Part shown: positions 1-10,803 of the stretch, in pieces
Layout of the letters: each line of letters starts with the position of its first letter
How positions within the stretch are numbered: the stretch's first letter is position 1
Source: Anniella stebbinsi
Lineage: Eukaryota; Chordata; Lepidosauria; Squamata; Anniellidae
NCBI GenBank assembly: GCA_029215795.1
Contig: JARDYH010000005.1
Location: forward strand, 163,705,814-163,769,813
Direction of reading: 5' to 3'
Length of the DNA: 64,000 nt
Made by a program: the position numbers and the translations under genes
Notes under the pieces: model-generated
Databases searched by the model: none
What the model was told of the DNA's origin: nothing
What the model saw: only the letters and a program-made list of their open reading frames with translations

Positions 1-96
1 TGACAGCTGGTGGTGATGGAACTTGTAGTCCAACACATTTGGAGGGTGCCAGTTGAGGAAGGCTGATTTTGGATGATAAAAGGTTGCCAGTTGAGG

Positions 97-480
97 AACA
101 TAAGAGGGGCCCTGCTGGATCAGACCAAGGGTCCATCTAGTCCAGCAATGACCCTGTTCAGCCGACACACTACGCCATGGTGGTTAAGCATTTTGAGCTA
201 AACATTGTGACTTAGCATGTCATGTGAACCTTCCTAACCATGGTGGCTACAGAACACCAGTTTAAACACACAGCAAAAGGGTTAGTGGTCTAACCATGGC
301 TTAGTGTGTTGTCAGAACAGGCCCATTCTGTTCACACAGTGGCCGACCTATTAGCAGGACATGAGGGCAACTGCACCCTTCCACTCATGTTCCCCAGCAA
401 CAGGTGCACACAGGCAGACTGCATAGGCATAGTGATCTTGACTTGTCCCTATAAACCAGTCAACTCCTCCAGAAAAGATG
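97..480 (-). mobile_element. CR1-like LINE 3' end, interrupted by a MITE
   Basis: The motif GCTGGATCAGACCAAGG is followed, after an inserted palindromic element at 154-320, by TTCACACAGTGGCC and a short variable tail. The same sequence recurs at 17.2, 35.2, 39.6, 59.5 and 63.5 kb on this strand and at 37.2 and 62.3 kb on the other. I read it as the 3' end of a CR1/L3-like LINE because at 37.0 and 62.0 kb it directly follows CR1-type coding sequence. The exact family name is not certain. Confidence 0.65.
154..320. mobile_element. Palindromic MITE, family 1 (CTGTTCAGACAACACGC ends)
   Basis: The ends are imperfect inverted repeats (CTGTTCAG near 154, CAGAACAGG near 320) around a GGTTAAGCATTTTGAGCTAAAC core. 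Related copies lie at 15.6, 33.3, 39.7, 45.7 and 63.6 kb. It is non-coding and sits inside the CR1-like 3' end. I could not define a target duplication, so the superfamily is open. Confidence 0.6.
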
Positions 481-529
481 AAAGACCACTGATGCCACTG
501 ACAAAGTTATCCAGTGTCCCGTTTCTTAC

Positions 530-656
530 CGAGTGGGGCCACGTTCTCAGGATGTTCCACCATGACATCCCTATACAAGGCTCTTTGGTTTGGTGCAAGC
601 AAAGTTCCCTCCCCTTCTGCGAAATATACAGCCACATCGTCCATGGTTGGTTGACT
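530..656 (-). CDS. KRAB-A exon of KZFP gene 0 (gene runs off the left edge)
   Basis: This 127-bp minus-strand exon has a TTTAG acceptor just above 656 and a GTAAG donor just below 530. It reads 42 codons plus one base and encodes a recognisable KRAB-A box: DDVAVYF near the start, then NQRALYRDVM, then ENV. KRAB-A boxes recruit TRIM28 (KAP1) for heterochromatin silencing. Two canonical positions differ: the usual EEW reads EGEG, and LDP reads LAP. The Phe normally before DDV is an ATG codon in a good start context (ACCATGG). It joins exon 1 (2619-2624) in phase 0 and leaves in phase 1, as a KRAB-B exon requires. The B box, linker and fingers lie left of the window, so the state of the whole gene is unknown. 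Confidence 0.85.
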
Positions 657-866
657 CTAAATAAACAAAACAGAAGGGAGAGAACTGACTTAATTCCCAT
701 TTCCCCAGAATCTCCGACACTGGTCGCGTTTGCACATGCTAGGCCGGATATCCTGGCTTAATAATCCAGTCATGTGAATAAGCAGTATGTTGGTGCATGC
801 ACCTCTTCCTTCCATCCATTATGCGAGCAGGTAAACAAACCAAGAAGGGGATAACTTCATATTGCC

Positions 867-1202
867 TCTGAACCTAGGCTGACCATATGAAAAGGAGGAG
901 AGGGCTCATGTAACTTTAAAAGTTGTAGAGAAAAGGGAATTTCAGTCAGTGTCATTTGTATGCAATTAGTTCCTGGTGAAATTCCCTCTTCATCACAACA
1001 GTTAAAGTTGCAGGGACCCTGCCTTCTTTTGTATATGGTCACTCTAGTATAGTGCATGCACCTTTAACTGTTGTGATGAAGATGGAATCTCACCAGGAAC
1101 TAATTGCATACAAATTACACTGGCTGAAATTCCCTTTTCGCTACAACTGTTAAAGTTACACGAGCCCTGTCCTATTTTTCATATGGTCAGCCTATCTGAA
1201 CC
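867..1202. mobile_element. hAT-type MITE with 8-bp target duplication
   Basis: The 320-bp element at 875-1194 is almost a full palindrome. It starts TAGGCTGACCATATGAAAAG and ends with the inverted complement. It is flanked by an 8-bp direct duplication, TCTGAACC, at 867-874 and 1195-1202. An 8-bp duplication with TAGG-type ends is typical of hAT transposons. It has no coding capacity. Relatives lie at 1.2, 23.7, 25.4 and 45.1 kb. Confidence 0.85.
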
Positions 1203-1221
1203 TAGCATTATGGTGTATTGT

Positions 1222-1392
1222 AGAGTGACCATATACAAAAGAAGGCAGGGCCCCTGCAACTTTAACTGTTGTGATGAAGAGGGCATTTCACCAGGAACTA
1301 ATTGAATACAAAAGATACTGGCTGAAATTCCCTTTTCTCTACAACTGTTAAAGTTGCATGAGCCCTGTCCTCCTTTTCATATGGTCAGCCTA
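1222..1392. mobile_element. Half copy of the same hAT MITE
   Basis: It begins AGAGTGACCATATACAAAAG, which matches the middle of the neighbouring full element, and ends CATATGGTCAGCCT. This is one arm of the palindrome only, lying 30 bp beyond the full copy. Confidence 0.75.
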
Positions 1393-2160
1393 GTGTATTG
1401 TGTCGCAAAAACCAGGATCATAAGCCAACTTTGAACCTGGGTTTGTTTGTGGCCTTTTCCTTCTGTGTAATGTCTGTTTAGATAAGAAAGTCTGACGGAA
1501 GGGAAGAGGTGGCCCACCAGATGTTGAGGAACTTCAATTCCCATGAGCATCAGCCAATGGGGATGGAAGATGGGATTTGCAATCCTATATCCTTGTTTTA
1601 AAGAAATAAATATGTCTTACAATGTGACATCTCATTGAAGCATACGAGCAAACATACTTCAGGCATTTTAATTTGGGCTTAACACCTAGAATTCCTTTTT
1701 AGGTTTTCTGGACCCCTTTTTGCTAATGCTGGAACAACATCCAGCCAGGTCAAGAAATAGAAACTGAGATATTACCATGATTGTAACTGCTTAAAGCTCA
1801 GGGTGGGGGTGGGGTTCAGTCTTATTTCCCCCCAATTTTCTTCTTTCAGTTGTCTTTTTAAAAGTAACTGAACTAAACTTTATAGCAATAAGTAACATAA
1901 TGTTCCATGTAAATTCAACACCATGTTTGGTTCTTTGTTTATATTAAAACAAACCAAATACTAGATAATGGAATATCAGTTAATCTATCGTGCAATACCT
2001 GAAGTGGGAAGGGAAGATTTCTTCAAATCGTTCAACTCACAAAGATAATTAAGATTTTGTTTCAATGCTTCAGGAAAGGGCAACAGATGCATCAAATGTT
2101 CATATTTTGGCTTAATAAGCTGACATCTGAATGAAATGTTGGGATATACACAGGCAGACC
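1393..2160. other. Intron 1 of gene 0, no gene seen
   Basis: This is non-coding sequence between exon 1 and the KRAB-A exon of gene 0. About 1850-2160 matches 40,430-40,720, the same intron of gene 2, at high similarity. I see no other structure. Confidence 0.6.
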
Positions 2161-2163
2161 CCT

Positions 2164-2379
2164 TCAAAATCCCACGTAGAACGCATTGCAATAATCTAAT
2201 TTAGAGGTTACCAGAGCATAGACAACTGAAGCCGGGTTATCCCTGTCCAGATAGGGGCGTTGCTGGGCCAACAACAGAAGTTGGTAGGAGGCGCTCCGTG
2301 CCACTGAGGCCACCTGAGCCTCAAGTGACAGAGATGGTTCTAGGAGAACCCCCAAGCTATGAACCTGCTCTCTCCACAC
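2164..2379 (-). mobile_element. L2-clade LINE reverse-transcriptase fragment
   Basis: A 71-codon minus-strand frame carries the L2 pattern VHSLGVLLEPSL followed by VVYALVTSKLDYCNAFYVG, part of the C-terminal half of an L2 ORF2. A more complete relative of the same region lies at 40,865-41,270 in the opposite orientation. It is a small 5'- and 3'-truncated fragment in intron 1 of gene 0. Confidence 0.8.
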
Positions 2380-2618
2380 AACTCCCCCCTCTTTTTAAAA
2401 GGCCTCCTGGTTTCCTTTCCAGCTTTTCTGATTCTCTTCCTTTCCTTCCCGCCTTCCAGGAGGACAAAGGAGGAGGAACCCGATCTGCCGCTCCCCCTTG
2501 TCACTCCATCATGAAAGCATCCATGCTCAGGCATACTCCGCCGAGCCAAGGGGGCCCCCTCTCCTTGAGCTGAGAACAAACTCCCCGCCCCACCATTTGG
2601 TCCCTTCCCCCCACTTAC

Positions 2619-2624
2619 TGGCAT
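2619..2624 (-). CDS. Exon 1 coding end (Met-Pro) of KZFP gene 0
   Basis: The minus strand reads CAA-ATG-CCA followed by the donor GTAAGTGG. The six coding bases end in phase 0, which fits the phase-0 entry of the KRAB-A exon at 530-656. The same ATG-CC(A/G)-GTAAGT arrangement is kept in genes 1 and 2. The 5' end of the exon is not defined. An ATG 55 bases upstream in the other two copies is absent here. Confidence 0.65.
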
Positions 2625-2639
2625 TTGCAAAGTGGGATT

Positions 2640-2900
2640 CAGGCTCTTGCAGGCTGGTGCAATTCTTCCACCTCCACCACCCAAGTCAGCTGTCTTTGTC
2701 CGGAGTCTGCAGTGTGTCTACTTCCCAAGGCCAAAACAGCCAATCAGCAAACAATCCTCCCATCTTAAGTCTATCACCGCTCCTCTTAACAAGCACCCAG
2801 GTAGCCCAATGTTGCTGGGAAATGTAGTTCTTCCCTTCCCGTCTAAGGAGCCACAGAGGGTTCTGGGAATTGTAGTCTCCAGCCTGCATATTTACTCTTC
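2640..2900 (-). promoter_or_regulatory. KZFP gene 0 promoter with paired ACTACA-TTCCC motifs
   Basis: On the minus strand there are two copies of the ZNF143/THAP11 core motif, ACTACATTTCCCAGCA (2813-2828) and ACTACAATTCCCAGAA (2861-2876). A CCAAT box (read as ATTGG on the minus strand) lies at 2740-2744, between the motifs and exon 1. The block is kept upstream of all three exon 1 copies. The motif assignment is established knowledge; promoter activity is inference from position and conservation. Confidence 0.65.
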
Positions 2901-2974
2901 CTCCACCAGCAAAACCCGACTTTATTGCGAAGCTAAGGTGTGCCGAGGGCTTCCAATACTTGGCAGATAAAAAA

Positions 2975-4955
2975 TAGGGACATGAAGGTGGAACATATTG
3001 ATGTCTTTTATCAAAAGCCACTGCCCTTACAATCTGTTGTTCAAGGCCCTGCACTGTCTGTTCTCTGTTATATCTATTTATGAACTCTGCAATGGTTTGT
3101 TCTATTCTGATTTTAAAGCCAAGACAGCCTTGAGAGGCTTTTTGTTGGTTAAAGACATTAGTATTTATCCTCCTCCTCCTCCTCCTCTTCTCTACCAGCA
3201 TTTATCATTATTATTTAAATTTAATAGTTACTTTTCTTTAAAACAAAAGAAACGAAGAAGATGACTTAGGGCATCTTACAGCAGGGATTAAACATAGAAA
3301 AAGGTAAAATGTCAGAAAACAATGTAAAACCAACTTAGTTAATAGGCCCCATGGTATGCCTTCAAAGGAGATTCCTAACCTGATGCTGAAAAGATGACAA
3401 TGTTGGTGACAGGCAGACCTCGCTGTGGAGAGCGTTTCACAGTGGAAATTGGAGGGAGCGGGACACCACCGAAAAGGCCTTGCGATCCCGTGAACCTATC
3501 CCTGTGGAGGCCCTCTTGACGACAACTGTCTGATGGTATTCTGAACAATACCTCAGTTCCTGGAAGGTATGAAATAGCAGGCTATGTATTACGTGTTACC
3601 TTAACGTTCAAATGCATTTATTTGTTTATTTAGTGTGCCATCCTATAGGGATGGCCCAAAGCCTCCAAACTTGGAGGCTTACAGCTATCCAACATTGAGT
3701 GGGGGGAGCGGTGGAGGTGATCTTCACTTCCGTATTCCTCCAGCTCTGCATTTTCGTTAGACAGGTGTTTTCGCCTGTCTACCTGAGGCAAAGGGGAGGG
3801 GGAGGGAAGGAGGCTGGGGAGGGACTGTCTTCTTGTATCGATTATGCATAAGCCATACTGGGAGTGCCTGAGGAGTGGGGCTTTTTAAAAAATCACTTGA
3901 AGGGTACAATCCTATGTGAGTTTAGACTGAAAAAAGTCCCACAACTCCCAGCATTCCCAAGCCAAAATGGCTGGCTGGGGAGATGCTAGGCGTTGTCAGA
4001 CTTTTTTCTGTCGAAACATGCAGAGGATTACTAAATAAGCAAACAAATAAATAAAAGACTGCCGGTCCCTTTTAAGAGGGCTTCTCGAGGGATCCAGCAC
4101 TTGCATTGGGGACCATCTAGCAAAGTATTCAATCCTGGCTGACGTCCTCTTCCACAAGGTAACACTGACCTGCTGACGCAGGTGGTTACCACTTTAAGTT
4201 CCCATTCCTCCAATTTGGGGGTCAGGACTAGGTAGCTGAAGCAAGTATCCTGGTCAAGCATGTTTCGCAATGCCCTGGCTTGCATGTAAGGACAGCTAAT
4301 GGTGGGTTACTTAATCATGGGAATGCATGCCATGGCCGTTTTGAATAGGCAGCCTCCAATAGGCCCAATTGTAGGTTATTTTGTGATGTGCAAACCCAGA
4401 TGTTATTGGTTAATTGTGGGTTAAGCAAACCACAGTTAACCTCAGAACTAATTGTAAGTTAACTGTGGTTTGTTAACCCATTATTAACCCATAGTGTCCT
4501 GGTTAGCACATCAGGAAATAACCTCTGATTGAAGGTTGCATATTCAAAATGGCGACAGCACATGCTGGGCACACAAGCTGGTGAATGCGCCCACTATGTC
4601 TTTTCACCCCCTTCTCTTCCCACCAGTCTGCTGATAAGCGGATTGGACTGCCTTCATGCTGCCTGCAGTGTTACATGCCCATGCATGTAATTATCTGCCC
4701 TCGGACATGGAAGCAACACACAGGGCAAAGCAAGTTGCGTGAGGCCAAATCTGAACTCTTGATAATGTAGTATAAGACAGTCTCCCCCAAACTGGTGGGC
4801 ACCAGGTTGGGGAAGGCTGTTGTAGGAAAATTGCTTTGGTTTTCAAGTGTATCTTTAGGGGGGAGACGATGATCTTTGATTTCCCAGTAGTACAAGATTA
4901 TCTATTGCAGCAAACAAATGCTGCAAATGCCTTTGGCAAAGTGTAATAGATGATA
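2975..4955. other. Duplicated upstream (intergenic) block of gene 0
   Basis: This stretch matches about 23,930-25,930 upstream of gene 1 and, for its first 400 bp, 43,100-43,410 upstream of gene 2. It holds short CTC/TCC runs near 3170-3190 and a palindromic GGTTAA-rich stretch near 4400-4500. I see no convincing exon in it. Confidence 0.6.
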
Positions 4956-4959
4956 GAAA

Positions 4960-5310
4960 TGGCAGAAATGGCAAAACTCACTGCGATAATAAAGGAGAAA
5001 AAAAACTTTAAGGTTTAGGGAGGAATAGAAACCTCTGATAGATTTTTTAAAAGAGAGAGAAGGGAAGGATAGATTTGCATGTGGATTCAGCGATTAAATT
5101 GGAAGAAAAACAATTGATAAGATAGGGAAATCAGGGAATTCACTCACTATTCATGTTCATTTAAATTTTTATATCTTTGTTGTGATAAAGCGTAAAAGAA
5201 ACTGTAGATATTTTTGTAAGTTGGAGAAATTCGGAAGTCCATCTTAATGTTGTAAGTTGTATTGTTTGTGTTTTATCTTTGTTTGAAAAGAATAAAAATC
5301 TTTAAATCGG
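4960..5310 (+). mobile_element. Probable LINE 3' untranslated end (L1-like)
   Basis: This AT-rich, non-coding segment ends with GAATAAAAATCTTTAAATCG, like the tails of the L1 copies at 22.5 and 57.4 kb. It interrupts the alignment between this block and the gene 1 upstream region. Without coding sequence the family call is weak. Confidence 0.35.
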
Positions 5311-5313
5311 AAG

Positions 5314-5494
5314 AGTTGACAACATAGAAATGTAGGAAGTCCAACTAGCCCAGTATTGTTGACACTGACTGGCAGCTGCTCTCCCGGGTTCCAGGCAGGA
5401 TTCATTCCTCTCCCTACATAGAGAAGCCGTGGATTGAACCTGGGACCTTCTGCATGCAAAGCATGTGCTCTACCACTGAGCCATGGCCCCTCCC
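5314..5494 (-). mobile_element. tRNA-derived SINE
   Basis: The minus strand starts GGCCATGGCTCAGTGGTAGA (A-box region) and continues with CAGGTTCAATCC (B box), then a SINE body with CTGCCAGTCAGTGTCAACAA. The two boxes form a split RNA polymerase III promoter. A paralogous copy at the same place in the next unit (27,683-27,895) shows that insertion came before the duplication. Confidence 0.85.
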
Positions 5495-6149
5495 AGGGTC
5501 TTTGATGTCTCAGGATCTGGACTAATGCAGATCTGGCAATCCTAGTTACCAAGGGGCTAGACCTTAAGAAATTAACAATATCCCAAAGGATGCTACGGAT
5601 TTGTAAAAGGGGTTGGATAATTTGTGGCCCTTCAGATGTTTTGGCCTACAACTCCCATCATGCCTCACCATTGGCTATGCTGGATAGATCCAATGGGAAT
5701 TATAAGCCAGAACTTCTGGACCCTAATTTCCCACCCTGAGGTATAACGACAGTAATTTGAAGTATTTTCAAATGAAAGTATCCAGGGCTGGATCTATTTA
5801 TTTGCAATCTAATGATCACCCTGTATAACAATACCGTTCAGATTTGAGATATGCTGCTCCCAGGCAGTTTTGGGCTTTAGCGTTCACATAAATTTGAGCC
5901 CAGAAACAAACTGAATAGCAGTTGAGGGGAAAAAATTGGCCTTATATGGTTTGTGCATTATACATCTGTACAAGCCTGGCTGAAAAATTCTAAAGCTGTT
6001 CCAAAATTTCCATAGTGTCTTAATGGGCAGTGCCAGGTCCAGGGCCTTCAGTAGTGCAGCTAGATGAATTTAGGCCCCTGGCCCTTCTGGTCTAGTGCAG
6101 TGGAGGTTAGGGGCTCTGATGTCAGTGAGGCTATAAATCCGTTAAGGGT
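5495..6149. other. Duplicated intergenic stretch, no gene seen
   Basis: It matches about 27,895-29,000 in the next unit, with indels. No coding or structural feature stands out. Confidence 0.5.
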
Positions 6150-6735
6150 TTGAGTCAGTACTCTAAAGGAGCTATCCAAAGTGCTTGCCCAAGTGAGGAA
6201 AATAAAAGGGAGCACAAGCTGGCACAAAGGCGATGCAAGCAGACAAGAGATGCAAAACATCATCTTGAAAAGCACATCGCTAATAATATCAAGGCCAATA
6301 ATAGAGAATTCTTTAAATATATTGGAAGCAGGAACCCAGCTAGGGAAGCAGTTGGACCGTTGGATGACAACAGAGTCAAGGGAGTACTAAAGAAGGACAG
6401 GGAGATTGCAGAGAAGCTGAATGAATTATTTGCAGAAGAAGGGAGTCTGAGAAACTGAGGCAAATAGTGGTAATTTAAGATGAAGTTCTCAACGTTATTG
6501 ACAAATTGAAAGCAAATAAATCACCAGTTCCAGATGGCATCCATCCTAGAGTTCTCAAAGAATTCAAATATGAAATTGTGGACCTTCTAACAAAAATATG
6601 CAACATGTCCCTAAACTCAGCCTCTGTACTACAGGACTGGAAGATGGCCAATGTAGCACCAATTTTTAAAAAGGAATCCAGGAGAGATCTGTGAAATTTC
6701 AGGCCAGTTAGCTTGACATCCCATTCCAGGTAAAT
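6150..6735 (+). mobile_element. CR1 LINE ORF2 (reverse transcriptase) fragment
   Basis: Two plus-strand frames carry KNNREFFKYIGSR-type and SPVPDGIHPRVLKE, then LQDWKMANVAPIFKK, then FRPVSLTSIPGKLVE after a stop. These are CR1 reverse-transcriptase fingers-domain motifs. A frameshift near 6460 and a stop near 6692 make it dead. The active-site region is absent. Confidence 0.85.
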
Positions 6736-6749
6736 TGGTTGAAAGCATT

Positions 6750-7132
6750 TTTTAAAAAATAATTTTTATATTCTTTAGTTTTGGTTACATAGGTCAATAA
6801 TTACATCATACATGTACAAAAAGTTTCGATACAGATTCCCACCTGGATTTAATATTATTTCACATTAACTTATTTGGAATACTTAGGATACTAATTTATT
6901 TTGTATCACCGCCCCCAATACTTTCCATATCTCTATATATGCCGATGGAGGCATTCTCCTATCTTCTTCTTTATTCACAAAATCAAAAAAAATCCCGCCA
7001 CATCCCTTCAAATTTATCTTCACATAGTTGTCCTCGCACTATCCTTAATTTCTGAGTTCTTTTCTAAGAGAGCGATCTGCCATACCCTTTGATACCACTT
7101 ATCATTGTTGCATAAATTATGCTATTTTTAAG
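6750..7132 (-). mobile_element. Probable L1 3' end, reverse orientation
   Basis: It begins with a T-rich run and AATTTTTATATTC, which on the minus strand looks like a LINE tail. The rest resembles degraded L1 C-terminal coding sequence. No clear protein motif is left. Confidence 0.4.
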
Positions 7133-7822
7133 TGTCCAAAGTCCAGATATGAAACACTTGACGAAAGACCTCTTGAAGCTTTGGAAACTGATTTTATTCT
7201 GCGCAGAACAGGTGACCTCTGGACGCTAACGCTGCTTTCAGAGTCACACCACACCAAGGTTCAAACAACGCTTTTATACTCTAAATGTTACACGTCATCA
7301 ACTCTCATCCCATTGGTTTATAGCCCCAGTGACATCATTTGGCTAACCCTATTTTACTCTCGAGTAGTCCTGAGTAGTGGCCAGATGTGGCTTTGCATTG
7401 CCATGTGCTATTTTACTTGTACCCAGAGATGCTTTGCAACGTCCCTCCACTTCTATCATTCCCTTATATGGTCATTTTGTCCTTCTCCAGGTGTGCCACG
7501 GTCACATCTGGATGAGTCACACTCCTGGTTCCTCTAAGTAGCTTACGTGCATTTCTGATTGTGTATAATGGACCCTGACCAGGAGAAGAAGGAGCAATGG
7601 CGATTTTGATAAGCTCCTAGTTCTTGCGCTGCTAAATCACTTGCAAACAGCTTGACTTTTGCAGAAATGGATACAATGGACAGGCAGTGGGGAATGGGGA
7701 TTTGGGGTGCTGTGTGTGGATGGTTTGGGTGTGCGTGTCAGCGGACACATGTAGGATGCGTGTCAGGGGAAATGGACGTGTTTTGGGGTGAAAATTACAG
7801 ATCTGTTCAGATTTTTACAACA
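7133..7822 (-). repeat. Retroviral 3' LTR
   Basis: On the minus strand it starts TGTTGTAAAAATCTG right after a GGGGGGAC purine tract and ends CTTTGGACA. It contains a TATA box (GAGTATAAAAGC, near 7276) and a polyadenylation signal about 80 bp further on (near 7190). The 3' boundary at 7133 is inferred from the TG/CA rule. Confidence 0.7.
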
Positions 7823-8099
7823 GTCCCCCCTCAAGGCTCTCCTTAATTGAAGGGGCTAGGTGTGTTACCTCTAACTGGCTCTCCCATACCTGCATGTCTT
7901 GTAGGCAGCCGACAAAGAAGTTGTACATTGGAAACAGCAACCAGCAATGATACAGAAGCATATAACCAGAAAGACTGCCATTCTCACATAACAGCTTCTA
8001 CTCTAATCTACTGGGAGTCGCTTGTAAGCATATTTCCTACATATCAACCACATCCTGTGTGTTGATCAGTGCTTTTCCATCAAAGTCACCAGGGTTTGA

Positions 8100-8239
8100 G
8101 AAGTTAAATACCTGTGACTTTGGAAAGAGTGTTCTTAATTATCACAATCTTACCATATTTTTCTATCAGCAAGGTGCAGATACAATCATAACTATTTACT
8201 TTCAAGAACCCATTACATTTCTACAAAGCAGGTTCCCTG

Positions 8240-8288
<49 letters not shown>

Positions 8289-8590
8289 GTGATGTTACAC
8301 TCAGATTTTCCCCATAAATTTTCTAGTCTCTTTCTGCGATATGCACACACTCCCCTTTAGGAGTATGGGTCAGTCTCATTCTTCTTCCAAGAACTCATCA
8401 GTTAGTAAGGCTGTCAAGTTGATGAGGTGGGCCACAAAAGGTAGCCCTCCTTTGTGTGACAAAGGAGCCATTCCGCAGGCCAAACAGGTGTTGTTGGTCC
8501 AGCTTTTTGTGAGGTATACAATAAGTTTCACAAACTGGTTCTCATTCAGAGCTTCTCCGAGGGAGATCCAAACCAAAATCCCTCCCCCCG
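8100..8590 (-). pseudogene. Env-like remnant of the endogenous retrovirus
   Basis: Short broken minus-strand frames follow the integrase end in the position of env. One (8376-8576) has a CLAC motif and NNT/NLT glycosylation-like sites. No transmembrane subunit or fusion-peptide region can be recognised. The call rests mainly on position. Confidence 0.4.
8244..8286. repeat. (CT)n microsatellite
   Basis: About 21 uninterrupted CT units inside the retroviral remnant. Confidence 0.95.
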
Positions 8591-8599
8591 AGTGACATA

Positions 8600-9944
8600 G
8601 AAACTATAACAAGTTCGTGGCCTTTGTTTTTGCTTGAACAACAGCTTTGGGTCCAAATCACTTTTCTTCACCAACCACTTCTGCTCTTCTGGTGCTGTGT
8701 CAGCCTGGATTGTTGGTGGACACGTGAAATGGGTCCACCTCTTTCTTCCGGCAACTTTAACAGCAGAGTTGGAAATCAGCAAAACTTGGTATGGCCCTCT
8801 TCATTTCTCAGCAAGAGGCTCGTCCTTCTAAATTCAAATTAGGACCCAGTCACCTGGTTTGAATGGGTGCGCAGGCACGTCCAAAGGGCAGTCTTTGGAA
8901 AGGCACCACATACCTATGCAAGGTGGATAAAACGGACTGAAGGGCAATTACATGCTCTTGTATCTCCTGACAACCCATCTCTAAATTCACATTTTCAGCT
9001 ACAGTCAGAGGCAGGATGCAAGGCGGCCTCCCATATACAGTTTCAAAAGGTGACAATTTAGACCTACCCCTGGGGGTGCACCTGATTCGCGTAAGGGCAA
9101 GAGGCAATGTTTGTGGTTATTTCAACCCTGTCTCAATGGCTAGTTCATTAGGGCTGAATTTTAGAGTCCTGTTAATCTTTTCTACTTGGCCACTGGCTTG
9201 TGGTCTCCAGGGTGAGTGGAGAACTTATTCTATTCTCAGGGCTATCGACACTTCACGAACTACCTGTGCAATAAAGTGTGATCTTTGATCAGACTCTATC
9301 ACCTCAGGCAGCAGGAAATGGGGAATGATTTCTTTCAAGAGCACTTTGGCTGTGGCCTGTGCCGTGGCCTTCATTGTGGCAAATGCTTCTATCTACTTCA
9401 TGAGCTGGTCTACGATTACTAGCAAGTATTTGTACCCAAGGGCTGGCATCAGCTCAGCAAAGTCAATTTGAAGTCCTTGAAATGGATAGAAGGCCCATGG
9501 CTTGCCACCAGTAGGTTGGGGACGAGAGTGTCCCTTTGGGTTGGTTTTCTGACGAGTGGGGCAATTTGCTGCAGCTCTCTGCATTTCAACATACAGTCCT
9601 GGTGCCACCACTTCCCGTGTCATTAAGTCCCCAGAGCTCTCCCTCCCAGGTGAGTGCTTTGGTGTAAGGCTAGTACTAGCTGGATCAACAGAGGTCTTGG
9701 CAACACTACTTTTCCTCCTGGAAGAACCCACCATCTTTCTGAAGTCTTGGTACTCTTTGGTGGCCGTTTCTCCCTTCGGTGAGTAAACTGGTGTTGTTTC
9801 TTTCCACTTGACCGGTAGGAGATTCAGTTGCTTTGCTGGTTCTGGCTCTGGTCCCTCCATAGCTGCCTCTTTTGATGCTTCATCTGCCAACCGGTTCTCT
9901 TTTTTTTTCTTTTGGACAGCTGCTTTTTCTATGCGCACGGACAT
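8600..9944 (-). pseudogene. Retroviral pol remnant: integrase
   Basis: Broken minus-strand frames show, in order, the end of the zinc-binding domain, the start of the catalytic core (IDFAELMPALGYKYLLVIVD, with the first catalytic Asp), an LSPFETVYGRPP motif typical of gammaretroviral integrase C-terminal regions, and the SH3-like end (VKVAGRK). Frameshifts and stops lie between them. Integrase inserts viral cDNA into host DNA; this copy cannot make it. Confidence 0.85.
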
Positions 9945-10031
9945 GCATCACTGATATTTGAAGTGGCTTCTTTAATGCTTCCAGCAGTCTTTCAATCTGT
10001 GGTCCATTTGCAATCTTCTGTCCTGATGAAA

Positions 10032-10560
10032 TTATGAAGCCTCTCTCTTTTCATAGCATCTCATGCCCTCTGCATGTTCTAACGCTTTTGCAAGTGCTGT
10101 CAACTCTGCAGCTTGTGCTGACCAGCTGGTTGGAAGTCTTTCTTTTAAAGTCTCTCTTTTCAGGACTACTACAGCACAACCTGTGTAGCGCTTGCCTCTT
10201 ATGACTCGACTGGGTCCATCCACGTACATCTCCACTTCCTCATCATCTTGAGGCACATCTGACAGGTCTGGTCATGCGATTGTCACTTGCTCTAAGACTT
10301 CCACACAGTCATGTTCTATCGTTCTTTCTACTGGCATGAGGGTTGCTGGGTTCAGGATGTTGCTGAGTTTGAAGGTCAGTCCCATTGTTCTTAGCAGGGC
10401 TATTTCATAGTGCGACTGTCTGCTGGGATTCAGAAGTTTCTCTCCTGCTGTGCCCAAAATTTGGGGTACATCATGTGGGACATGTACCTCTACGTCTCTT
10501 CTCATTATTTGAGTCAGCACTCTCAACACTATGCCTTTTTGGAAGTGACATCAAAGCCTT
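10032..10560 (-). pseudogene. Retroviral pol remnant: RT connection and RNase H
   Basis: The minus-strand frame 10,272-10,529 resembles the connection domain of a gammaretroviral reverse transcriptase (QSHYEIALLR, LNPATLMP). The frame 10,032-10,256 resembles RNase H (EMYVDGPSR, then AQAAELTALAKAL, holding two acidic catalytic-type residues). The polymerase palm with its YxDD motif is not present in the window. Confidence 0.8.
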
Positions 10561-10803
10561 CTTCAATTCAAGGAAAGCCTTCTCCATGATTGGTGTCCAC
10601 CTCCTTTCCTCCTTTCTCTAGGAGGTCTTCCTGTTCACTTCTTCTTTCTCTCACCTGAGGCAATCAGTCCCTAGATTATTTCACCCTCTACTTCTCTTCA
10701 ATTGCAGCCAGCAATTCAGTGGTGGGCATAGGGGATCTGGCCCATCTTCAACATGCTTCTTCTCCATCACTGGAGGAGCCAGCACTCTGGCTCTTCTCTC
10801 TTT

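Noticed and set aside
2340..2684. A 114-codon Gly/Arg-rich minus-strand frame as a gene
   Set aside because: It covers the exon 1 end and the start of intron 1 of gene 0; the frame is not kept in the sister copies.
5430..5494. Possible functional tRNA gene on the minus strand
   Set aside because: A and B boxes are present, but no complete cloverleaf follows and the sequence continues into a SINE body found at several sites.
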